Of a DNA stretch of 64,000 nt, positions 43,045-55,200 are shown in pieces. Positions within the stretch are counted from its first letter, which is position 1, and every line of letters starts with the position of its first letter. The notes below the pieces were generated by a model. That model did no database searches. It was given only the letters and a program-made list of their open reading frames with translations, and was not told the origin of the DNA. The position numbers and the translations under genes are program-made. Origin of the DNA: Reticulitermes lucifugus (Eukaryota; Arthropoda; Insecta; Blattodea; Rhinotermitidae); NCBI GenBank assembly GCA_026260175.1, contig JAKCWW010000739.1:29847-93846 (forward strand). Reading direction: 5' to 3'.

Positions 43045-43213
43045 TCATCGGCTATATGGAGAGGGACTTCGGCCGAGTGAGTGGGCAGGAGAACGTGTAC
43101 CATCCGACCAACTGCTCCTTGGAGACAGACTGCAGCTGCTCCAGGTACGACTACTCAATGTCGATGGAGTTGGAGGTGTTGGCCGATAATATGGGATTGG
43201 ACGCTTGCGAGCA
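43045..43213 (-). CDS. Srrm234: Srrm234 terminal exon: second half of the eMIC domain
   Basis: The acceptor TTTCAG ends at 43214 (minus strand) and the stop TGA is at 43045-43047. One base completes the Ser codon of I-T-S; then ARKRPIPYYRPTPPTPSTLS is read, followed by SRTWSSCSLSPRSSW and a short RS tail SLGRSPSPYSR. The ARKRPIPYYRP string is the most conserved part of eMIC. The exon is GC-richer than its surroundings and lies 11.4 kb from the preceding eMIC exon. Confidence 0.9.
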
Positions 43214-46200
43214 CTGAAATAATGGTACATAAAAAATATTTGGTTGATTACATATTGTGAAAATATTTAACTGACAAAATTATTACACTCTGAATTCCTC
43301 TGTTACAATATAATAAACATCAAGCAGAATTTGGCGCATAATTTTGAAACACAGGAGTGCAGAAATAAAAATGAAAGTGTGGAAAAATACAACAGCAGTT
43401 TTTCCTTCCCTATGAAATACGGATTAAGAGGTATTAAACCAGCAGTTTCCATACTCCATTCCACACAAACAAGAAAATGTTCATTTTGCCTGGATGTGCC
43501 CCCAGTACAGTCATTGATAATTTTAATGGTGTTATGATGATGATGCTGATGATGACAGCAACATTTGTATTTCCCTAGCAGTATTTCATTCTTAAGTAAA
43601 CTTATAAGTAATATGTCCTTGACAGGGAATTACAGATGAAGAATGGTATACTAACTTCATGCAATACCAGAAGGTCCTGTTTCTTTGCAGTATTACATCA
43701 CAAGTTGAAAGATGTTCTAGTCATCTGTGATGGAACAGGATACTCTTTAACCATCCAAAATTTAGGAAGTGCTACGAGAGTTGTTCAACCCATACCCATT
43801 CACAGTGCTGTTAGCAACTACTACCAGTCATAGGTGATTCCTAGAATGTGATGTTGCAGTCTGGTGGATAAATACCAACATTCTGGAGGAACCTACTGCC
43901 TCTGTCTTCAGGGTAGATGGTGATATCAGCAGGATCCCCTACAAAACTACATGGCTTCACATTCCAGACCTTTCATCATGCTACTTTCATCTGTTCAGCC
44001 CATTAAAGCAAACAATAAAGGGCTCTAGATTTTTGTCAGATGAGTATATCAAGACCACAGAACTACAGTGACTCCAACAGCAACCTAGGGAGTTCTTTGC
44101 AGAGGGATCCTTCAGCTGATGTGTCAATGGGATACCTGCCTCAGTGTCCGTGGTGACTATTTTCAGCGGCCTCTATTTTGCCCAGAACGATCCCTGATGT
44201 CATATTTCACATGATAAATCTAGGAGTCATTTTCTGTCCACATTTGAAAAAATAAAGACAGCAACAGTAGGGGAGTTAGTAAGCATTCCAAGCTGTGAAC
44301 ATTTCTTTGTTTCATGGTGTAGGCAATCACGCCTGCATTGAGGAAAAACTGCATACATGGTTTCATGAATACTTCATTGTAGGTTTGAATTTAATTTCTG
44401 TGGAATATTTTTAAAACAGGACACATGTACTGTATGGCCTCTCCTCTGCACCCTCTTTGAAAGAGGCAAACAAGCGTGCAAGTGGAAAATGCTGTGTTAA
44501 CAAAGTGCAACTTTTAACAGACGAGACTACTACCAATAATAACAGGAGTTTGTGCATCAAAATGAAGTTTGTTTACATCATAGAATTAGATGTTTCAAGG
44601 CTCTGACAAATTTGTACAGCATTGTGGCAGCAACAGGGAAGTATTAATATTTTTTTTAGGAGTTCTGACTTCAGTGTCACATTAAATTTTTCATTTGTAA
44701 TAGGACCAACAAGATACACTGACCACTGTAATATTCAGTTCTTTGTTAATATAACTGTACCATTATACCAACTTTTCCAAGGCATTTTTTATTTTAATAA
44801 ATGAAAGCTCTTCCCCACATTTTGAATTATTATTCACTGAATAAGGAAAAATATACAGTGCTACACAGTACATTCTATTCACTCTACCACCAGCATTTTG
44901 ACTATGCAATTTATCTAGACATTCAGACTTATTTATTTATTTTTGAAAACTGCATCTCACTCAATCTTCTAGTTTACAATAAAATAGTGTGTTTGTTGTG
45001 TATACACAGTAATTCTGCCCTGCGAGTAGGACCGTGTTTTCATGTGTTACAACAAAGGTAACTTTGTGATCTTCATTAGTCACTTCATGTAGTTCAGGAA
45101 TTTATACTGCATAATGCCAGACAAAATTTACATGTTATATAGATATGTGAAGAAATATTATGTGAAAGTTTTGTTCTTACTCACACAGTAACCTGAGTTT
45201 TTAGGTACCTATAGGGGCAAGTATAAAATTAAGACCTTCTGGGATGACACTGTATAATTTGTAAAAGGGCTACAAATGTTTTGTTAGAAGCCACTGCCTC
45301 AATCTTCTGTGCAGAAGATGGAGGCAGGAGGTTCCTCCAAAACATACTGAGTTATCAAAACTGCTTATACATGGTGTCATGTCCTATGCCATATCATTTT
45401 GACAGTGGACAGGTGATTAAGGATTGAAAGTTTCAACACAAATTCTGTGCACCATAGCTATGTGTGCTACTGTTATTGATTGTACTTTGTGGACATTTAA
45501 GTTATATTACAAAAAATATCAGATATTTAAAAAATATACATTAAATGTAAACAGCGTGCTTATTCTGACTTCTGAGGCCAGATTCCCCCCTCCCCCCCCC
45601 CCAGTATGCCCAGCTCGCTGGCACTGTTACAGCTGAGGATATTTCAGATTATCTTATATATCATGACACCAAATTTAACAATTTAACACACAACACAAAC
45701 TGTAACAGATATAGTACAACCTTGTGGAAAACAATGAACAGTTTAAAATTCACAGCACAACAATGCCACAACAGGTGTTGCCACTTGCTCACAAGTGCAG
45801 ACAATTCAAAACATGCAGCTGGTCTACTGTGCAGCATGGATAGGGTGTCTGAACTAATTCTTCGACCTTGAAACATCTAATTTTATAACGGGCATTTGCA
45901 GCAGTTGAATTATATGAATGCTATTTGGATTATATATTCTGCTGTATCAATTTGGGCAACCAATTACTCATTCACCTCAATCAACAGCCAAGATCTGAAA
46001 ATATGAAACCTAGAAAAAATAACATTGTGGTCAGTGGTTGCAGTTTTACACAGACATATGTTACAAATTAGTACACAGATCCCAGAAAATCCTGTAACAC
46101 AGAATTGTTAGTATATTAGTACAAATACACTCTCACAACTTACAGAACCCCACAGCTGAAGCTGGCTCTGTGAACGGAAAGAAACCACTCACACATGCTC

Positions 46201-49200
46201 CCATATGCACAACACCCATCCTGCTGACCCTATTTCAAATGCATATACATTAGTGTTTGGAACAGTTAATGGACTTGAGCGAAAGTGACCTTGGCAGAAA
46301 CCTGTACCCTTGTTCCTTCTCCATTCCTGTAACATGTCACAGTTCTACAACTGGATCCAAATTGGTGACTGTGAAAACAAGATTTATTTCCATTACTGGC
46401 ACTGTGCACAACCACCCCCCATCACATAAGTATCTGGCATTTATTTACTTTTTTAATTTTCTTGCAAAAGTACTTATTCTGGTGGGCACTATATATTGTA
46501 TTATCTAATTCACAGTACATTTATGTACCAACTGAGGTTTCTATTTTCTTTATAAATAATTATTAGTGGTATCTTAAAATGAACTGGGGTTCTACCATGC
46601 AGTTTCAAATTTAACTCAGTCTTTAATTCTCAAGTCTCGCATCTTAAGTTTTCAGAACACAAATTATCCCAAAAATACTGGGAACTATTTTTCCTTTCAT
46701 ATAGCTCAACCAATGACTCACCATTCACACAAGATTAGACACTGTTTACTGTTCCATTAAAGACTGTCACAATATGGATAGGTCCTTTTAATAATTCTGC
46801 ATACACCAACAGAAGAAGCACATATCAAACTTACAGGTTTTTTTTTAATTTCCCCTAAGACTGTTATCAATTAAATTATATATTAAAAATTACCCACAGC
46901 CAATCACCTGAAGACAGATGATTAAACTCTTATACATATCACAGGTAGTGGTAATTAATAACATAAAGCTAATGCTCCTATAAAGCCATCAGTTTTAACT
47001 CTTCAGGAAATTACTATCTCGCCTTTAGACTCACTCTCTTATCAAAAATTATTTTCAATTTATGTGTGTGTGTGCAAACCATAAAAATAGTGCATCCTTA
47101 TGGAACAAAGTCTTAGTTCTGTAGCTGCCTATAACACCAAACTACATACACACACCATGTTGTATATCTGGGGATTTCTGTAGTGGGCTACTCAACATCA
47201 TCACCATCAGATACTTGAAGCACATTCTATGTGTGCTATTTAAGCCCCATGTTTGCCTCCATGGCATCGTGCTTAGACACGGGGTAAACTGCCTAATATA
47301 TGGAGGGAAATACAGTTTCAACTGTCATTTGTATAAGAAGATTCATTTCATGTTCTAGTAATGTACTTTGCCAGTTGTTTAAAGACAATTATCTTTCACA
47401 GTACTACATAATCAATTACAAAGATTACCCACAAAAATAATTTTCAAAAATTTATAAAGAACTCTCTTCATGTTACTGAATATAATACGGAGGAGTAAGC
47501 TGGCTAACTTAGGAGAAGACATTATAATTGTTTCCGAGCACATCACATCTGTAAAATCAGTCTGGAGAATAACATGCAGAAAGTGAAAGTGATACTCATA
47601 GTTGCATTTCAGTGTTAACAAGCAGCACACACACTCAAGTCAACAAATTTCTGTGGATTATCCTCTCAAGTAACTGGTACTCCTGCAAATGGATCTTATC
47701 AATTGGTCTATGTATGTAGGCTTAGTTTTCATTCAGTACAATGTCCAGTAAGCACTGGACATAGTACTAAGACTACTTGATGATGATGATACTACGATGG
47801 TATAGCACTGAACATCAATCTCTAGGCTAAGACTACTTACTACACATGCAAACAAACAGAAACAAAATGCACATGTACTTCACATTCACAATGTCCTGAC
47901 ACTAAATCCAGACTTGTGATTAGCCTACATGTGAACAAAATGATGGGATAATCATACAATACACAGCACACCTAATTCAATATTCATTACACTGAACACT
48001 GGAGCCAAATTACTGGCAATACTGACAGTTTTTTGTGGTTTTCCTCAGTCCCTCCAGGCAAATGCTGGGATATCACCTCAAAGTAGCTAAGACTGCTTCC
48101 TTTTACAACCTCTCCAATTCATTATTGACTGATCACCTGATCATTCAGTCCTATATAACGTCGAATTATGTGCCATTAAATAAACAAAAAATAATAAAAA
48201 TAACATTAATCAGAGCTGTCATGATTTCATTTTTTAACTGCTGATTGTTTTCTTTGATCAACTATGCTGGCAAGAAGTATAATCTTACACTGACTTACTT
48301 CCATTTTAAAGAAGGAACATTTAAACGACTGCTTTGGAATACCTACTCTCCAGAGACACTATATAATTGTGCATACCTCACCGGCCTGAACATTTATTTA
48401 CTGCATACATAAACATGTTGCCATTTACTTACTGCACATGGAAACCTGTTACCACAAAGCTCATCATACTACACTGTACAGCCAGAAATTCTGTTGCTCA
48501 GGAAGCTGACAAACACCACAAATATAGAGTGTCCTTTTTATCATGTCCCTGGACACAGCAGCTTTATCACATGGAAAACCTGCAACTGCTGGGACATGCT
48601 GTGACAGCTGCCCTGCTTGGGGGCATGATAAAAGGGACATCCGTATTACCATATAGACATTACTTTCCTTATATTATAATAATATATATTACAGTGAAAC
48701 AAGTTTCAAAAAGTTACAATCACATTCAGATCTGTATAGTTCATTATGTATCACGTCTCTGACTGATGGGAAAGTTTTGAGAAACGTAGAAAATTTTATT
48801 TGTGTAAAGTGAAGGGAAATTTAAATTACAATAAGCTGAAACTCACCTGACAACTTTTTTATACACCAATATTAAATTTAATAAATTTGTTGAATAGTTT
48901 TGGAGAAGATACGTACAGAGGGATGGCCAAGACTTCCCAAGACACCTTGGCAGAAGCCTGAAATCTCGCAGGAATATATCAAGTTATTCATGCATACCAC
49001 AGTCTGAAATATGTGATGAAGGTCTCCATTTTGCTCTTTAAATTTTTAAGGTAATCAGGTATTATGCTGTACGCCAAAATACAATTACTTCCCTGTTGGC
49101 TGTTGAGAGAGTTGACGAAAAAGAAGTGGTCAAATAAGAATAATTTCTGTCAATGTTCATTGTGGCAAAACATCATGTTTATACTTGTTGTGGTAATATG

Positions 49201-52200
49201 TTGTTATATAATGTTTATTGTTATCCATTCCTGACTGATGCTTGTTCAGTGTGAATTATTACGTGATGATGGGAACAACAGACATTGTATATCCCACACA
49301 AAGTGTTAAACATACACATAAAACATGCACACACTATACATCCACTGCATGGCATTACCATACGAAAATTAAAATTACAAAAAAATAAACTCAAGAAATT
49401 AATTCGAAAGGGTATAATGATAACACATTACAATCAGAATTACTAAGCTTCTGAACTTAATTCCTGTCTCGTATTCTTGTTTACCAGACCACGAACAAAG
49501 TCAGAAACACAGTAAAACCAACTGAAAATCAAAGGAAAATAAAAATTAAATGCAAAACTTACCTCAAACAAAAAATAAAAGGTGCAAGAATTCTGTTGAA
49601 TGTGATCAATATTACAGCATTCCTACAATTTCAAGCAAGATGCAGGGTACTAAACCTTCTTTCTTTTTCAACTTTCATCCCAGTTCCTGGAAAGCTCTAA
49701 AAAGAAAAACTCAAAACCAAGCAGTATTTAATTATACAAATATGAAAATCATTTTAATGGCATTATGGTATTTTGCAATGGAAGGAGAATCTGTCAAAGA
49801 TACTGAAGCAATGAAATGCAATAACTAAAAGTAAAATAATCAGAATGTGATCTACTGCATTTTATTACACTTTGCATTTACACCTTCAAGTCTTGCTTAT
49901 CAGCACAATACAATACAGAATAATATATAATGGAAATACAGAAATATCTGTATACTGCATTATGTTCAGTTTCAACACCTTCATTTCCATCGTTCTCAGC
50001 CTCCATAGACATGTGCAGAAAATAAAGGGGAACAGAAGACTGCTACACTTAGTATGCTAAATGTGAGAGGGCCAAGTACTTCAAGAATGAAGTTCATGCT
50101 CTGTGTTTTGTAATAGCAGGTTTCAATGCACTCTGACAGCATTCTCCTGAGAAGAATGTTTTATGCACCATTATTTTGATGTTAACACAAATTTGACACT
50201 GACTATGCGATGAAAATGGCCAAGGCTATAAAGTCATTTCGCTTGAATTGTAATAAGTATTCAAGGTACTTACATTAATTAAAGTTGTTTAAGTTGGTTT
50301 TTTCATTAATACAAACTACATACAACTGGAAAAGAAATTTCTCATGATATTTAAATGAAATATCTAAAATACTTTTCAGTGTTGAGGAAATGTGTTATAA
50401 AAACAGAAAATCTTTAACAATCTAGTCGTATTATTAGCAAATGTCACACACCAACTCTCAAATTCTATATGCTTGAAATGGCAACTGACAGAAACAATGC
50501 AATCCCCAGTGTTCTGTTTCATAATAACCCTCTCAGAATACTACGCTGAAATTATTAACAAAGTTAATGTTTATCATTATTATGCACACTTCATATTTTT
50601 ATTTTTATATAGACTTATGAAAGGGGAAGCTATAAAATCATAACACATTATGTAAGAAGACCACATTAAAATCTTTAATAAACTCTTACACAATGCTTTC
50701 AATTCCACACTTGGTTTCCGTACACCTATAGAGTATCAAAAATCCTCTCTGTACTGAGTAATCCAAGTGCTTCACGATACAACCCATGTTTGCAAAAATG
50801 CAGACAGCAGCCATTGTTTTACTTATTTAAAGATAAAATGTATTTTTTTTATTTTAAAGTATTGTTTACAATGAAGTAAATGCTGATATTGCTTTCATTA
50901 CACTTTGCAGTATCAGACCAAAAAAAAAAAAATAGCTGACTTGTCAAGTCTCAACCATCCACAAAAGAAACGGTACTCATTGTACTGTTCTAAATCAACT
51001 ATTGTACTCCTGTATATCAAGTTTATAGAACAGTCCCCAAACACAACCACCCACTTTGAGTTTTACCGGACTTCCACATACAGTATAACAGTGTCCTCCA
51101 AATTGCCAACCTTCTTGATTCCTTCATATGCACATGCCTGTCCTGATATACAGCACTCGAACTACTATCAAACTGTTCGTATTCTGATAAACACAGGTGA
51201 GAAATTTTGATAATCTGTGAAGTCTCTGATCACAATATAGTTTAAACAAAATAAGCGTGGTAAATCCTGCATCAAGAACATAATAGGACAACACATGAAA
51301 CAAGAGAATTACAACAGAAAGCTCCATGCAATATTGATGTGCAATGGCATCTTAAATTAGGAACACGTGTTTAACAGAAAATAAAAGAAGGTTCTATACT
51401 ACCAGTGTGGTGGTGAGGTGGGGGGGGGGGGGTTAATTTGTACATTTATTACTACGCAGGACTCATAAAAAGTCATGATGAACACCAACAATAACAAAAT
51501 CAAAAGCCAACTCTGCTATGTATCTACTGCAGTCCCCACATCAGGTAGTAAGTCTACCAGATGGCAGTAAAATGAAGAGTAATTCTCATTTAAAACTTAC
51601 CTCCACATGAAATCAAAACACACCTTGATGTAAAATCATACGACTGAATTAGAGAAACACTTCTTTGCTATCAACTTCTTGAAACATGCAAGATTTGGGA
51701 AGCCAGTACAGTGTGGTGTTGACCTTATCTGTTGCAAACACCATAACTGCAAAACCAATCCACCTTACCAAGCACTACCTGGGGATCCTAAACATATTAC
51801 AATACAGAAGTACACAGCTACTGTACAATACTGCAATGGAACATGTGAAATTAAGTCAAAATTATAAACATCCATACACATTCTTAAAACCTGGCAAGTT
51901 CTTTGATTTTGTAACAATACCAATATGCGAGTTTGTACTGGAACTTGTTTTCATTATATTATAATTACAAAAATACTAGCCCAAAACAGAGAAAGAAGTT
52001 TCAACAATACATAGGTAAGTGGGAATGCAACTTTGCAAGGTTATTGTTAACAGAACTGGCATAATTACCACACATGTACTGGGTGCCTAAAAATGGAAAA
52101 TCCCAACAATGGTAAGCACATCTTGGTAGAATGTAAGGATATATTCATATTTTTCATCAAGGTACACACAGTCAGATGTTATATAGATACGTCACTATTT

Positions 52201-55200
52201 ACCACCAGACACAAACATACTTTTGCTTTTAGATAACCCATAATTGTCAGTCACTCTCATTCATTTCTTCCATACTTACAATGACAGATATGCCCTAGTA
52301 AAGCCAGCACAATCTAGAAATATCAGTTAGTCACACACAACAGTCAATATTCATTAGTTCAATTACGAAAGTTCCAGCATTGCTACAATTTAGCGCCGGC
52401 TTTTTTGCCTGGATTGATGAGAATCCAATTTCTTGTCTGGAGTCCTGGATGACCTTGAATCACTGCCACACCTACTGGAAGAAGGGGATCTTGACCTGGA
52501 ATTCCCACCACTCCCGCTGTGGAATGGAAATTTTATCACATTCTATATTTCAGCGGAGAGTTACAAGCAGAAGTAATACTGAAACTGAAAACGTATATGG
52601 AATAAACAGAACCCTGTTCTGTTGTTGCAACTGCTCCAGTCAGGCATAGCCTTTAGACACATAACATAACAAATTTAACAAGTTGTAAAATTCAGCATTA
52701 GAAAGCAAAACTGCACTGAGAATATGCACAGTTCATTCAGAACAAGTGCAACGGTACTATAAAAATGGATTAGTGCAGGACTCAGGTTTATGCAGCCCAT
52801 TCATATTGTTTTGCAAATTATACGATCATTTCAGCTGAAGAAGGGCATTCATTTTAGCTTCACAGGTATGGAGAACTGCCTTAAGAATAACAGTGTGAAC
52901 TCATTCCCAGAGAACTCCCAACTAAATGTAATGTTCACAGTGCTATACTTAACCAAATACCACACTATCTGCAGCACCTTATGAATCAGGGTCTGCATGT
53001 TATGGAAATACAACTACAATTTATTGCTAATTCAAACCACATGGTACCACTGAAAGTTGTCGCTCTTTTCTCACATGTCTTTCTTTCTTGCAATCACTTT
53101 ACCAATGAAGCTGGCCATGATAATCAAACATTTCCTTCAGTGAAGTGTTTAACTGGCAACATACTTGCACACTTGTAACTTGTTCTGGTTAAAAAGAGTA
53201 CAACATAAGGACAACATGCCTTAAAGGGACAACTGTGAAAGGAAAGCATAACTACAAACCGGCCCTTATAAGGACCATGGGCAGAGAAAAAGCCAAGCCT
53301 TGGAAGAAGTTGTTTTCATACCTGTATGGTGTGAATGACAGGCTTCCATAACCTGCTTAGAAAGAATCCATCTTCCCTGTTCATGTTGGTGAAATGGAGC
53401 TCAGGCTCTATTGCTGTCCTAGTGATCAAGTATGGTTCTACCTTAGCACACAGAAACACTGCTTTCTGCAGCCAGGACAGTCTCCATGCTATATAAAACT
53501 TCCTACACAGAACCTTCAAAAAGAATGCCTATAACAGGCAGATTCAATGGGATCTCAATCCACCGTACAGTCATAACCTGCACACAGGATGATGCAACTT
53601 CAGTGACTTCTTTACTGTTTGTTGGTACTACATTTAACCACAAAAGCAGGGTGCCATCCAAACACATCATGACTGCTGGCCTTTGCTGTGGGAAGGATCT
53701 AGTTTCCTTTAGACTGTGAAGGATAACCTAGCCCTGAAGACACCGTGCACATACAGTATCCCCTCATAATGTAAGATGGTTACACTGAACAGGCTGGACA
53801 TTCCACTCAGACCAGAGTCACAGAGAACCATCTGCATGTATTTAAAATCTGGATAAACGCAAACTCAGAAACAGGACACCAGTATCCTGGCTGAAAAATC
53901 CAGACACAAGGACCAGATCATGAAGAAAAAGAAACCAAGATCCATTCCAAAAATTAATGTGAAAGGTGGATCCCCCACTCCCGTGGCAGGTTGTGTTGAC
54001 CTTTCATTCACACCCTCAAGGAACAACAGAAGCCTCTAAGGGCATGTCTTGACTTGGTTATCCTTTGCCCATGGTTCTTACAAGGGCCTTTTCAAGGTAT
54101 CCGGACCTTTTGTTGTTGCTCCTTCAAAACCTCCTGTCCCTGAGTTTTCCCTTTCAGGATCATCTGTTTTCTCATCTCTGGCTGCAAATGGTTCCTCCTA
54201 TCCCCCTTGCTGTAGTTTTCCCCACCTCTCCTATATAACCTGCCCCCATCCTGAATTGGCCAACTCCTAGCCTGATATGAGGCACCATGTTTCTCCCAAA
54301 ATGCAGGTAATCTGTTACAAGAGTACATGGTGTTACAACCCACAAGCCCACACCTGAAACATATTAAACTTACATTACAGTTCATATATAATTTCAATTT
54401 CAAATTGTCTAAATGTCTTAGAACACATTTTCAAATGATGCCAACATTATATTATGCTTCTAAAGTACACTGCTTTATATGAAATGCTGAAGGCAACAGC
54501 ATTTCAAAAACAGGGACATGTTCCAGGAACTTTATACACACACAATTTCCTTAACTAAAGTCAGCAGACACTGGAAGAAAAGCAAACACATAAAGCCATT
54601 ATAAAGACCAAAGACAGTAAGTTACAAACAATCTCACCTTGTGATGCGCCTCCTATCCAGAAAGCTAGGTGATCCCCTGCGTCTGGGTATAGATGGTGAC
54701 CGAGAGTGGGATGAATGGCTTGTATGAGGACTTGCACTTGGGCTCTTGTGACTGGAACGTGAGAGGCTGCGAGTGCGAGACCTGATGTTGCGGCTGCGTG
54801 AACTATGCTCACTGGAACTGTTAGAGCTGAGAGTGCGGCTGTGAGACCTGCTTCGTAACGGTGAGCGTGACACAGAACGAGAACCTGAATGGGTTCTGCT
54901 CCGTGTCAGGCTACGTGATGCAGAGCGACTGCGTGACCGAGATCCACTGCTACTAGATGACCAGCTCTTTACGCTATCTTGCCTTGAAGGGCTGAAAACA
55001 CAACTCTGTATGTTGGCCAGTACTGAACATGGATATCACACTCAGTTTTTTTTAACATCAACTTGAACTTATTTCAGGATATGAGTAACAGAACAAAAAG
55101 TTTATAAGTAATAAAATGGTAACAGAAATATACACTATGTCACTTCTAATTTCTCAGTACTCATGTCAATACGAAATCAGATGCCTGAGAACACATACCT

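Larger units (their letters stand above)
43214..54637 (-). other. Srrm234 intron splitting the eMIC domain
   Basis: An 11.4-kb intron containing the proposed alternative last exon (52390-52516), fold-back repeats (43838-43976, 45236-45392, 48528-48655), a C-run at 45585-45602, a G-run at 51420-51432 and a possible retroelement gag scrap (53300-54403). Plus-strand short open frames here show no recognisable protein. Confidence 0.7.

Noticed and set aside
48367-48762. 131-codon plus-strand open frame
   Set aside because: It overlaps a short palindromic MITE (48528-48655) and has no protein-family features.
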